Part shown: piece after piece, positions 1-7,829 of the stretch
Position numbering within the stretch: the stretch's first letter is position 1
Layout: the number at the start of each line of letters is the position of its first letter
Assembly (NCBI GenBank): GCA_022072405.1
Contig: JAJVHX010000009.1
Coordinates: 1 to 38,670, forward strand
DNA from: Phycisphaerae bacterium
GTDB taxonomy: Bacteria > Planctomycetota > Phycisphaerae > UBA1845 > CAIVHJ01
Direction of reading: 5' to 3'
Length of the DNA: 38,670 nucleotides
The notes under the pieces: model-generated
What the model was told of the DNA's origin: nothing
Seen by the model: the letters and a program-made list of their open reading frames with translations, nothing else
The model's database searches: none
Made by a program: the position numbers and the translations under genes

Positions 1-3
1 CCT

Positions 4-36
4 CCGACACTTTTCGACGGTCTCCGGTAGGTATCC
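4..36 (+). repeat. Late-region bipartite repeat, copy A
   Basis: The left half CCGACAC is at 4-10 and the right half CCGGTAGGTATCC at 24-36, so the halves start 20 bp apart. The copy lies in the leader of the head polyprotein gene, about 100 bases before its start codon. Copies B, C and D have the same halves and the same spacing. Role inferred: phage late promoter or regulator site. Confidence 0.75.
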
Positions 37-137
37 AAGCGACAGGGCTCTCGGCCTGATTTCGGGGTTCACCCCGGGCACGGGCCGACCGCCCACCGGC
101 ATCAACCGGATTTGTCGCGACATGACCGGAGAACCGA

Positions 138-3100
138 ATGGAGCTTTTCGCAACCGACCGTGAACGGCTGGCGTTCCTCCTCGAAACGGACGCCGCCCTG
201 GACCTGGACTTCGAGGCGCTCGAGGCCCAGGCCGAGGCGGCTGCCGAGGAGCCGTCGCCGGAAGAGCGGCCTAAATACATCACCAACTACATCGGCTCGA
301 AGCAGAAGCTGGTCGACTGGATTTGGAAACACACGCCGGAGGGGGTGGAATCCGCGGCCGACGCCTTCTCTGGTTCGGCGGTCGTGGCCTACATGTACAA
401 GACCAAGGGCCTGCGGGTCCTGGCCAACGACCGGCTGCGCTACTGCCACCACGCGGCCCGGGCGATCATCGAGAACGACAAGGTGCGTCTCTCCGATGAG
501 GACCGGGAGGCGCTGCTCGCGGACAACGCGAAGGCGGGCACCTTCGTCCGGGACAACTTCAATGGCATCTTCTTCGCCAAGGGCGTCCACGGCCTGATCG
601 ACACGATCCGGTCGAACATCGACAAACTCTCGGGTTTCAAGAAAGACATCGCTCTCTTCGCCCTGGGCAAGACCTGCATGTCCGGCAAGGGCGGCTTCGG
701 GCATTTCTCGTCGTCGACCCGCTACGGCAAGCGCGAGGACACCCCGGAGGAATTCAAGGAGCGGCTGCGCAAGAACGTGGCCCGCATCAACGCCCTCGTT
801 TTCGACAACGGCAAGGAGTGCAAGGCATCCCGCAAGGACATCAACGACTTCCTGCCGGAGGCCAAGGCCGACCTCGCCTATTTCGATCCGCCTTACGCCA
901 CGGAGTTTTCGACCACCAACTACGAGAAATCCTACCACTTCGTGGAAGGACTGATGACCTATTGGGAGGGGCTGACCCTTGTCGAAGACTCCAAGACCAA
1001 ACACTACGAGACCGACCACAAGACCGTGACCCGCGCCAACGCCGCGGAGTTCTTCGAGTCCTTCCTCGGCAATGCAAAGCACTTCCCGCACTGGCTCATT
1101 TCCTACCGGGACCATGCCTATCCGAACGAATCGGAAATGCGACGGATCATCGCCTCCCTGGGACGGGATTCGTCGATGCGCTCCCACGATCACCATTACG
1201 CCATCACATCCCGGCACGGCGAGGCGTCCCACGCCAAGGAACGTCTGTTCATCTGCCGCAGAGCCGAGGGCGCGGAGCGGTCCGCCAAGGCGTCCACAGA
1301 GGACAGCCTGCGGGCAGAAGCCGTCTGGGAGGAAACCGAGAATGAGGTCCGCTACCGCGTCCGGAACCCGGACGAGTTCGAACCCGACAGCTTCCGCCGC
1401 AAGTCCCTGGAGGGCGTCGACGGCGTGGCGATCATCATCGGACGCTTGAAGAAGGAGTTCGTGCCCGAAGGCGGCAATCCGCGCTCCATGGTGCTGCAGG
1501 CCTACCGGTTCGCCCGCAAGACGGAGAAGAACCCGGACGGCTGGACCATGGAAAAAGCCAAGGAGTGGATCGACAAGCACGAAGCCGGACGGGCCGTGGA
1601 TGCCGCCCTGCGCGTGGAGGAGAACCTGATCGCTCTGGCGGATGCGCCGCTGGGCGAATCGCTGGACCTCTTGAGCTGCCAGGCCGGGAAAGCGGAATCG
1701 GTCCGCGTCACCGGTTTCATGGGCAGCAAGTACCTGATGCTCGGCTGGATCGAAAGCCATGTCCCCAAGGACGCGGAGAGCATCCTCGATGCTTTTTCAG
1801 GCGGGGCCAACGTCGCCTATCACTTCAAACGCAAAGGGCTGAAAGTCATCGCCAACGATCTTCTGCGGTATCCCCACCATCTGGCGCGGGCCGTGGTGGA
1901 GAACTCCAGCGAGACTCTGAGCGACGAGGACGTGGACCGAATCCTCGCCCCCAATGCGGACGCGGGCACCTTTATCGTCGATCACTTCTACGGCTACTAC
2001 TACACCAAGCCGGTGCTCCGGTGGCTCGACCAAGTCTGGGCGAACATCCAGAAGCTTCACGGCTACAAGAAAGATCTGGCGCTGGCCGCGCTCGGCACCA
2101 CCGTCAAGGCGAAGAGCGCCTTCGGTCAGTTCTCGCGGTCCAAGATGCACCGCAAGGCCGACCTCGACACGGATGCCAGCCTGGAGCAATCCCAGCTCTC
2201 CAATCCGCCGCTGTCCAAGTTCATCGAGTCGTTCCGGCGCTCGGTGGGCCAGCTCAACCGGCTGGTGTTCGACAACGGCAAAGAGTGCAAGGCCTTCAAC
2301 CTGGATGCGGCGGAGGCGGTCCGGCGATTCGGCGCGGACGTTCTGTATCTGGACCCGCCCTACGTCACCGAGTTCGGCAGCAACGATTACGAGGACTCCC
2401 TGCATTTCATCGAGGGTCTCATGACCCGCTGGGCGGACAAGGAACTCCAGGACAATCCCCGCCGCAACTATCCGTCCCGGACGCGTTACACCAAGGAATC
2501 GATCCGTTCCCTGATGGAGACGATGGCAGCCGACGCCCGGGGCAAATACGGCACGGTGCTCCTCTCGTACCGCGACCGGGCTTTCCCGCGGGAAGAGGAA
2601 ATCAAGGAGATATTCGCCGAGCACTACGGTCTCGTCCGTGTCCGCGGCATGGAGGTGGACTACAACATCGCCAAGGACATCGGCCGGGAAGGCAAACACG
2701 CCCGGGAACTGCTCTTCGTCGCTTCCAAATCACGCGGTGCGGCGCGCTCCAAAGCGGATACGCGGGCACCGGCGGCATGTCACACCTCGTTCCCTGTAGA
2801 GCTGTCGCTCGATACGTTCACCGGGCTCCAGACCGAAGCGGCGGCATTGGACCAGGCCGCGGGCGATCCGCAGTTCACCTTCATCCTCTGCCGGGCCGGC
2901 ACGAACAAGAACGGCGACCACTTCACCCCAGACGAACTGGCCGCCCGTTACATGACGGCGGTCAACAAGAAGATCGACCTGAAGCATTCCCAGGATTTCA
3001 CCGACATCGTCGGCGGCATTGTGGGGGCGGATTACGTGGAGGACGAAAGCGGCGGCCGGATCGAGTGCGCGGGCGAACTCTATGTCTCCGACAGCCCGCA

Positions 3101-4001
3101 CGCGCAGTTGGCCTACAAGCTCATCCGCAAAGGGATCATCTCCCAGGTCTCCATGGAATGCGACTACGAGGAAGGCGAGTGCTCGATCTGCGGCAAACGC
3201 GTCGTTTCGAAGAGCGATTACTGCGTCCACCTGCGCAAGAACAAAGGCGGCGAGCTCCAGGGGCAGCCCGTCTACGAAATCCTCCACGGCGTCACTTTCA
3301 CCGGGCTCGGGCTCCTCGACCGCAAAGGCGCGGACGAAAACGCCCGCATCCTGAAAGTCGCCGCGGCGGAAAACGATGGTTCGACAACCCACTCTGAAGG
3401 AGGTCCGACAATGGACGAGAAACAAAAGGATACCGAGGAACGGGCGGCGGAAGCCGCCAAGAAGAAGGACGACGGCGGCGGTGGGACCGCGCCCGATGAC
3501 AAGACCCGGCTCAAGGAGTTGGAGCGGGAGAACAAGGAACTCAAACAGCAGGTTCTCGCGCTGCAGAAGCAGCTCGAGGAACTGGAGGCGGAGAAAAAGG
3601 CCGCCGCGAACAGGAGCCGGGCCCAGAAGCTCCTGCGCAAGATCGAAAAGAGCGGGCTGGCATTCGAGAGCGACGAGGATCGCGAACAGGAGCTGAGCCG
3701 TCTGGCCGGTCTTTCCGACGACGCCTTCGCCGCCAGCGAAGCCGCTTTCGAGCGGATGATGAAGGCCGGTTCCCGCGGTCACTCCGAGGACAAGGGCGCG
3801 AAGGACCGAGGAGCGGGCGCGGAAACCACGAAGGCGTCATGCGGTTGCGACGACCCGCCCCTGCGCAGCGACGCGGGCGTCCGTCCGAAGGACGTGGAAG
3901 ACAAAAAGACGAGCCTCGAGGACCGGCTGAAGAGCGGCTTCATGGCCGCCTACCGGCAACGAGTGGCGACGGCGACCGGCGAACCGGTTTCGACCAACTG
4001 A
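138..4001 (+). CDS. Double D12 adenine methyltransferase / prohead protease / scaffold polyprotein
   Basis: The protein has 1287 residues and at least four parts. Residues about 45-385 and about 525-875 are two D12-class (Dam-like) N6-adenine methyltransferase domains. Each has an N-terminal GSK motif (YIGSKQKL, FMGSKYLML), a SAM-binding DAFSG motif and a catalytic DPPY (250-253 and 739-742). A roughly 90-residue linker between them carries 'WTMEKAKEWIDKH'. Residues about 905-1075 resemble phage prohead proteases of the XkdF/S78 sort, with a candidate His in 'LKHSQDF', a candidate Ser in 'QVSMEC' and an inserted CxxC...CxxH finger. The tail from residue 1092 is a charged coiled coil like a scaffold. 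The frame is closed by TGA at 123, so ATG 138 is the first start; GGAG lies 6 bases upstream. The gene sits just before the decoration and capsid genes, where protease and scaffold belong. Methylase, protease and scaffold are normally separate proteins. The methylase calls are firm; the protease call is by context and motif. Confidence 0.88.
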   Translation: MELFATDRERLAFLLETDAALDLDFEALEAQAEAAAEEPSPEERPKYITNYIGSKQKLVDWIWKHTPEGVESAADAFSGSAVVAYMYKTKGLRVLANDRLRYCHHAARAIIENDKVRLSDEDREALLADNAKAGTFVRDNFNGIFFAKGVHGLIDTIRSNIDKLSGFKKDIALFALGKTCMSGKGGFGHFSSSTRYGKREDTPEEFKERLRKNVARINALVFDNGKECKASRKDINDFLPEAKADLAYFDPPYATEFSTTNYEKSYHFVEGLMTYWEGLTLVEDSKTKHYETDHKTVTRANAAEFFESFLGNAKHFPHWLISYRDHAYPNESEMRRIIASLGRDSSMRSHDHHYAITSRHGEASHAKERLFICRRAEGAERSAKASTEDSLRAEAVWEETENEVRYRVRNPDEFEPDSFRRKSLEGVDGVAIIIGRLKKEFVPEGGNPRSMVLQAYRFARKTEKNPDGWTMEKAKEWIDKHEAGRAVDAALRVEENLIALADAPLGESLDLLSCQAGKAESVRVTGFMGSKYLMLGWIESHVPKDAESILDAFSGGANVAYHFKRKGLKVIANDLLRYPHHLARAVVENSSETLSDEDVDRILAPNADAGTFIVDHFYGYYYTKPVLRWLDQVWANIQKLHGYKKDLALAALGTTVKAKSAFGQFSRSKMHRKADLDTDASLEQSQLSNPPLSKFIESFRRSVGQLNRLVFDNGKECKAFNLDAAEAVRRFGADVLYLDPPYVTEFGSNDYEDSLHFIEGLMTRWADKELQDNPRRNYPSRTRYTKESIRSLMETMAADARGKYGTVLLSYRDRAFPREEEIKEIFAEHYGLVRVRGMEVDYNIAKDIGREGKHARELLFVASKSRGAARSKADTRAPAACHTSFPVELSLDTFTGLQTEAAALDQAAGDPQFTFILCRAGTNKNGDHFTPDELAARYMTAVNKKIDLKHSQDFTDIVGGIVGADYVEDESGGRIECAGELYVSDSPHAQLAYKLIRKGIISQVSMECDYEEGECSICGKRVVSKSDYCVHLRKNKGGELQGQPVYEILHGVTFTGLGLLDRKGADENARILKVAAAENDGSTTHSEGGPTMDEKQKDTEERAAEAAKKKDDGGGGTAPDDKTRLKELERENKELKQQVLALQKQLEELEAEKKAAANRSRAQKLLRKIEKSGLAFESDEDREQELSRLAGLSDDAFAASEAAFERMMKAGSRGHSEDKGAKDRGAGAETTKASCGCDDPPLRSDAGVRPKDVEDKKTSLEDRLKSGFMAAYRQRVATATGEPVSTN
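3397..3413 (+). promoter_or_regulatory. Internal ribosome binding site and start for the scaffold
   Basis: AAGGAGGT at 3397-3404 is a near-perfect Shine-Dalgarno, followed after 6 bases by ATG at 3411. This ATG is in frame with the polyprotein (codon 1092). A strong site inside a coding region, placed exactly at the protease/scaffold boundary, points to independent translation of the scaffold. Confidence 0.8.
3411..4001 (+). CDS. Nested scaffold protein (internal start within the polyprotein)
   Basis: A 196-residue protein read in the same frame as the C-terminus of the polyprotein. It begins Lys/Glu/Ala-rich, has a glycine stretch, and then a heptad-like coiled coil ('LERENKELKQQVLALQKQLE'). 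The remainder is charged and predicted helical and ends 'RQRVATATGEPVSTN'. Nested scaffold genes that share the protease C-terminus are established in lambda-type phages (C/Nu3), and this layout matches. The protein would fill the procapsid interior and be degraded by the protease domain. The capsid cluster follows at once. The start choice rests on the strong internal ribosome binding site. Confidence 0.75.
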   Translation: MDEKQKDTEERAAEAAKKKDDGGGGTAPDDKTRLKELERENKELKQQVLALQKQLEELEAEKKAAANRSRAQKLLRKIEKSGLAFESDEDREQELSRLAGLSDDAFAASEAAFERMMKAGSRGHSEDKGAKDRGAGAETTKASCGCDDPPLRSDAGVRPKDVEDKKTSLEDRLKSGFMAAYRQRVATATGEPVSTN

Positions 4002-4017
4002 CAAAGGAGGAATGACC

Positions 4018-4380
4018 ATGGCTTTCATCAATCCCAATCACCGGGGCCTCGCATACGGCGACGGCTACCTGCAGGGCGACGGCCAACTCGGCCAGGTGGT
4101 GAGGATCGTCGGCAACGACCTCTTCGCCGTGAACACCACGCCGACGGCCAAGTCCTTCGGCATTCTGATCAAGGACTACAAGAACGGAGAGATGCCCGGC
4201 ATCTACTGCATGGGCGGCGTCTACGAGACCGACGTCTTCGAAGGGACCGTGAATCCCGGCGACGACCTGAAGGTTTCGGCCAACGGCAAACTCACCGCGG
4301 GCGTGCAGGCGGGCGAGGAAGTCATCGCCCGGGCCGTCTCCATCTCCGGCGGAACGATCAAGTTCCGGATGCTCATCTGA
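4018..4380 (+). CDS. Capsid decoration protein
   Basis: A 120-residue beta-rich protein between the scaffold and the major capsid gene, the usual place for a head-decoration or stabilisation protein of the lambda gpD or DUF2190 sort. It is glycine-rich, has no charged coils and ends in a short beta motif. Two ATGs are possible: 4012 is only one base from the GGAGG and so unlikely, whereas 4018 has 7 bases of spacing and was chosen. The family call rests mainly on position, size and composition. I see no catalytic motif. Confidence 0.7.
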   Translation: MAFINPNHRGLAYGDGYLQGDGQLGQVVRIVGNDLFAVNTTPTAKSFGILIKDYKNGEMPGIYCMGGVYETDVFEGTVNPGDDLKVSANGKLTAGVQAGEEVIARAVSISGGTIKFRMLI

Positions 4381-4398
4381 TTACAGGAGGAAAACGAT

Positions 4399-5262
4399 AT
4401 GGAGACGATCCGCATGAACGTGCACAGCCAGGAATACATGGAGACGATGGCGCGCCTGATGTCCGAGGCGCTTGAGTCCCCGGAAGGGATGCGCGCACTG
4501 GCCGCGGCCATCGCCGAACCCATCGAACAGGAAATCAAGCGCAAGGAGATCTCTTCGCTCCTGCTCACGAAGCACACTCTGCCCAAGGGAGAGCGCCCTC
4601 TTTACCAGAAGAAGCCCAAAGTGAAGGCCTACTGGATTTCCACCGAAGGCGAGGCTCAGGAGCAGGAAGTCGGCAAGGACGAAGTGGAGTTTCCCACCAA
4701 CCGCATCCACTCCGCACCCATGGTCGACGTTTCGGTGCTCAAGAACGGCAACATCGGCACCCTGATGGACATCCAGACCTCGGCCGCGGACGAAATCCGC
4801 AAGGAGATCGACAAGCGGACCATTACGGTGCTTTCGGCGGCGGTTCCTGCGGCCAACACCGTGGAGGTGACCGGCGCGACCATCACCGAGGAGGCGCTCA
4901 ACGAGGCGATCTCCATCATCGAAGACCTCGAGTTGACGGTGAAGTACATCGTCATGAGGGGCCGGCGTTTCAATGACCTGCGGGGCTGGAACCTCGACCC
5001 GGAAACCAAAGCCGAACTGCGGGCCAAGGGCGTCATCAAGAACTACGGGACCGGCGGCATTCTGCTGACCGCCGCGCAGGCCATCGACGAGGTGCTGCTC
5101 ATCCCCGACGAGGAAGTGGGCAAGTTGCCGGTGCGCGAAAACCTCAAGACCGAAGCCATCGAGCAGAAGACCCGCTTCAAGACGGGCTGGCTCGTCTGGT
5201 CGGAACTGGGGCAAGGCATCACCCGCCCGGACATTCTCGCCAAGATCAAGATTCTCGGCTGA
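4399..5262 (+). CDS. Major capsid protein (HK97 fold, probable)
   Basis: A 287-residue protein with the order expected of small HK97-fold capsids. An acidic/amphipathic helical N-arm covers about residues 1-60, an E-loop-like segment with 'EFPTNRIHSAPMVDVS' follows, and then comes a helical 'DEIRKEIDKRTITVLSAA' spine. The C-terminal part has 'YIVMRGRRFNDLRGW', 'ILLTAAQAIDEVLLIP' and 'FKTGWLVWSELGQGI', typical of capsid A and P domains. It follows scaffold and decoration genes and precedes connector genes. The ribosome binding site CAGGAGG lies 8 bases upstream. It has no separate delta domain beyond the first 60 residues, consistent with a separate scaffold. Confidence 0.85.
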   Translation: METIRMNVHSQEYMETMARLMSEALESPEGMRALAAAIAEPIEQEIKRKEISSLLLTKHTLPKGERPLYQKKPKVKAYWISTEGEAQEQEVGKDEVEFPTNRIHSAPMVDVSVLKNGNIGTLMDIQTSAADEIRKEIDKRTITVLSAAVPAANTVEVTGATITEEALNEAISIIEDLELTVKYIVMRGRRFNDLRGWNLDPETKAELRAKGVIKNYGTGGILLTAAQAIDEVLLIPDEEVGKLPVRENLKTEAIEQKTRFKTGWLVWSELGQGITRPDILAKIKILG

Positions 5263-5274
5263 CGGAGGTGAACC

Positions 5275-5637
5275 GTGACGGTGAAACTGAAGAACATCCG
5301 ACCGGGAGTCCTGATCATCGCCGACGCCAAGCTGCGTCTCGATCCGGGCGAGACCTTTGAAACGGACGCGCTTTCCCCCCAAATGGAATCGGCGTTGTCC
5401 GCGGGAAGGCTCGCGCGGATGGACGGCAGAGATGATAAGCCGAGAGAGGAATCAACCTCGTCGGCCGAGCCGCGGCGAGAGGACATCACCGATCTTACCG
5501 CAGCCGAGGCTATTTCCCGGATCGGCGTCGAAAAGGACCCTGACAAACTTAAAGCCCACTTGGCGGGCGAGAAACGACGAACGGTGATCGACGCCCTCAA
5601 GAAGCGGCTGACGGAGGTGGAAGGTGGCGCTGGCTGA
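5275..5637 (+). CDS. Small head-region protein with a recurrent N-terminal module
   Basis: A GTG-started 120-residue protein; GGAGG is 7 bases upstream. Residues 1-50 ('VKLKNIRP...LRLDPGETF...LSPQMESALSAGRLARM') look like the 89-residue protein at 7557 and the N-terminus of the tail protein at 32700, so the phage uses this module at least three times. Residues 50-75 are a charged linker. The C-terminus ('DLTAAEAISRIGVEKDPDKL...IDALKKRL') looks like a small three-helix, SAP/HeH-like DNA- or peptide-binding unit. It overlaps the next gene by 14 bases. Position suggests a head-completion or linker role; the function is unknown. Confidence 0.7.
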   Translation: MTVKLKNIRPGVLIIADAKLRLDPGETFETDALSPQMESALSAGRLARMDGRDDKPREESTSSAEPRREDITDLTAAEAISRIGVEKDPDKLKAHLAGEKRRTVIDALKKRLTEVEGGAG

Positions 5638-6082
5638 TCTCGTCGCCGTTCTCCGGACCGACCTGTCCGACCCCCAGGGCGAGCTGTTCACCGATGACGT
5701 CCTTTCCCGATGCATCCTGAAGGGCGTGTATCGTTTGGCGCGCGACCTGGAGCTTTCCCTGTCCGTCGTGAACGGAGAGGTGGTTCCGCAGCCGGAAGGC
5801 GAGACTCGTGAACTGCTGCTTTTACTTGGCCAAATACATGCCTGCCAGGTCATGCGGGCCCAGACCGCCAATGCGTTTTCCTTTTCCAGCGGCGACAAGC
5901 GGGTAGACAAGACCAAGCAACCCGAGCATTGGGCCGGGCTCGAGGAAGACCTCAAGGCCGTGTACAAGCAGCGGCTGAGTGAAATCAAACCGGGAGCCGC
6001 CGCATCCCCCGAGGACTACATCATCACCCCCGGAGGACTCGCGCCGGTCATCTACGATCAAGGAAGCGAGCTTGAGCTGTGA
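5624..6082 (+). CDS. Head-tail connector (gp6/gp15-like adaptor)
   Basis: A 152-residue, mainly helical protein starting at GTG 5624 inside the end of the previous gene, with GGAGG 8 bases upstream. Its N-terminus ('LADLVAVLRTDLSDPQGELFTDDVLSRCI') fits the first helices of phage head-tail adaptors of the HK97 gp6 or SPP1 gp15 type, which form a ring under the portal. The middle helix 'LLLLLGQIHACQVMRAQTAN' also fits. It lies directly after capsid genes and before the head-closure candidate. The assignment is by pattern and gene order. Confidence 0.7.
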   Translation: MALADLVAVLRTDLSDPQGELFTDDVLSRCILKGVYRLARDLELSLSVVNGEVVPQPEGETRELLLLLGQIHACQVMRAQTANAFSFSSGDKRVDKTKQPEHWAGLEEDLKAVYKQRLSEIKPGAAASPEDYIITPGGLAPVIYDQGSELEL

Positions 6083-6441
6083 CCCTCTTGAGCGATCCCG
6101 AGAAAGCGGCGGCCGCCGGGGACGTAAAGGAACTGATCCTTGCATGCGGGCAGGAAGCGGCGTTGCTGCGCGCCGTTCCGGGCGAGCGATTGTATGGATC
6201 GGACGACGCATCGTTCACTGAAGTGGAGACCTTTCCGCTCGAGTTCATCGAAACGCCGCCGGAGGACCTCGCCAACAAGATCGACGCCACGGCCTGCGTG
6301 CTCCCCGCCCTGGATGTGAGACCGGAAGACCGGGTGCGCAGCGGGGCGGACGTTTTTCGGGTTCAGACCGTAGTGGAAGAGCGCCTTTTCGGCGTCGCGA
6401 CCCACAAGGTGCTGAAGCTGGTGCGCATCCATGGGAGTTAA
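6079..6441 (+). CDS. Head closure / neck protein (probable)
   Basis: A 120-residue protein that starts at GTG 6079 and overlaps the previous stop by 4 bases. Its C-terminal half ('RVRSGADVFRVQTVVEERLF...HKVLKLVRI') resembles head-closure proteins of the SPP1 gp16 or Ada type, in which a small beta-barrel caps the connector. The gene order adaptor, closure, gp10-like, terminator is the standard neck order. The N-terminal 50 residues are less typical. No catalytic motif is visible. Confidence 0.62.
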   Translation: MTLLSDPEKAAAAGDVKELILACGQEAALLRAVPGERLYGSDDASFTEVETFPLEFIETPPEDLANKIDATACVLPALDVRPEDRVRSGADVFRVQTVVEERLFGVATHKVLKLVRIHGS

Positions 6442-6916
6442 GCGTTTCGGCGACTGGGAAAAGGCGAAAGCGAAGCTGGCCGCCAATCCCGGAGCCCGGC
6501 TCGCCCTGGCGATCCGGCAGGCGACCATCAAGAACGCCATTCTCCTCGTCCGCGAGATCAAGCGCGGCATCCGGTCCCAGGCTCCCGGCGGAAAGGCGTT
6601 CATCAAGTTGGCCGAGAGCACCATCGCACGCAAGGGCTCCAGCAAGGCCCTGATCGACACCGGCTTCCTCGTCAATTCGATCACTCAGCGCATCCTTTCG
6701 GACCGGGCTTTCGTGGGACTCCTGCGCGGCACTGTCAACAAGGACGGCGACGACCTGGTGAACATCGGCGCGGTGATGGAGTACGGAGCCACCATCCAGC
6801 ATCCCAACGGCGCGGTGATCGTCATCCCGCCCCGTCCCTTCCTGCATCCCACCATGGAAAAGTACCGCGAGCAGATCATCGAGAACTACCGCCAGGCCAT
6901 CCGCGCTGCGCTCTGA
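6431..6916 (+). CDS. Tail completion protein (HK97 gp10 / gpS-like)
   Basis: A 161-residue protein. It contains 'LIDTGFLVNSITQRI', a 'GAVMEYGATIQHPNG' segment and the signature C-terminus 'VIPPRPFLHPTMEKY', all typical of HK97 gp10 and phage-virion-morphogenesis (gpS) proteins that join the tail to the neck. The N-terminal third is a basic helix. It overlaps the closure gene by 11 bases and ends the head block; the next gene follows a repeat-bearing gap. Confidence 0.82.
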   Translation: MGVKRFGDWEKAKAKLAANPGARLALAIRQATIKNAILLVREIKRGIRSQAPGGKAFIKLAESTIARKGSSKALIDTGFLVNSITQRILSDRAFVGLLRGTVNKDGDDLVNIGAVMEYGATIQHPNGAVIVIPPRPFLHPTMEKYREQIIENYRQAIRAAL

Positions 6917-6922
6917 TCCCCG

Positions 6923-6955
6923 CCGACACTTCCCGTCCGGCTCCGGTAGGTATCC
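6923..6955 (+). repeat. Late-region bipartite repeat, copy B
   Basis: CCGACAC at 6923-6929 and CCGGTAGGTATCC at 6943-6955, again 20 bp start to start. Both halves are identical to copy A. It sits in the 74-base gap between the head block and the tail terminator gene, 35 bases before the TTG start. Confidence 0.78.
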
Positions 6956-6990
6956 AGCGGAAACGTTCGCTTGAACCGGAGGAACCGGAA

Positions 6991-7539
6991 TTGGAAACCG
7001 TTCGCACAGTCGTTGAAAACCTGATCCGCCTGGTCAAAGCGGAGATCGACCCGGACGCGGTGCTCGTCGCCGCGGACGACGTCTTCGAGGTGCCCAACGT
7101 GCCGAGCCTGATCCTGCAGGGACCGACGCTGGCGGAAAACGGCGACCGCCGCACCATGGCCCACATAGTGGAGAAGGATGTCCCGAACCTCGTTTATGAA
7201 CAGTGTCGGCATCCCCGGCTCTACCACCTCGACTTCGACGTCATCGTCACCGCCGGCCATGAAGGCGATCTGCTGGACCTCCAGGAACGGGTGGCCCGTT
7301 TCTATCAGCTCCACCCGGTCCTGGTCGTGGAAGACCGTGGCTCCCTCAACCTGACGGAGATCGTCCCCTTGGGCGGGTTGCGACGGGTGAACCTGTCCAA
7401 CCTGCGCCAGAGCAGCGGCCGCTGCCGGATCGAGGACTGCCCGGTTTACGACGGCCTCGTCGAAACGGGCCCGCTCATCAAAGACCGCCGGTTCGAGTTC
7501 CGGGACGGCGTCGAGGAGGATCGGCTCCATACCCCATGA
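6991..7539 (+). CDS. Tail terminator protein (gpU-like, probable)
   Basis: A 182-residue protein starting at TTG 6991, with GGAGG 8 bases upstream. The N-terminal helix ('TVRTVVENLIRLVKAEI') is followed by beta strands and a hydrophobic core 'HLDFDVIVTAGHEGDLLDLQ', as in tail terminators that form the hexameric ring closing the tail tube. The position between the gp10-like gene and the sheath gene is the canonical one. It is longer than lambda gpU but within the range of myophage terminators. It is the first gene after repeat B. Confidence 0.68.
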   Translation: METVRTVVENLIRLVKAEIDPDAVLVAADDVFEVPNVPSLILQGPTLAENGDRRTMAHIVEKDVPNLVYEQCRHPRLYHLDFDVIVTAGHEGDLLDLQERVARFYQLHPVLVVEDRGSLNLTEIVPLGGLRRVNLSNLRQSSGRCRIEDCPVYDGLVETGPLIKDRRFEFRDGVEEDRLHTP

Positions 7540-7556
7540 AACAAGGAGGAACCACT

Positions 7557-7826
7557 GTGATCGAAATCAAGAATCTTCTGTTCCAACCGCTCACGTTCCA
7601 CCTCTCGGGAAGCGGCCGGGGACTTCATCTGAATCCCCGCGAGCGCAGAACACTGGGAGAGGACGACATTTCCCCCGAGATCGATGCCGCGGCAAAGCGG
7701 GGCTTCGTGTCGCTGACGCCGGCGACGCCGACCGTTCCCGAACCCGAGACGGCGCGGGAAGAGCCGGTCGAGACCGAGACGGAAAACACCGGCGCAAACG
7801 GCGGCAAACGTCGGAAACGGAGGTAA
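7557..7826 (+). CDS. Small pre-sheath protein with the recurrent module
   Basis: An 89-residue protein. GTG 7557 has AAGGAGG 7 bases upstream and is preferred over the in-frame ATG 7536, which would overlap the previous gene without a good site. Residues 1-52 ('IEIKNLLFQPLTF...LHLNPRERRTL...DISPEIDAAAKRGFVSL') match the module of the gene at 5275. The rest is a Pro/Glu/Thr-rich tail ending in basic 'GGKRRKRR'. Four bases separate it from the sheath gene. Comparable short genes precede the sheath in many myophages; the function is unknown. Confidence 0.68.
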   Translation: MIEIKNLLFQPLTFHLSGSGRGLHLNPRERRTLGEDDISPEIDAAAKRGFVSLTPATPTVPEPETAREEPVETETENTGANGGKRRKRR

Positions 7827-7829
7827 CCC

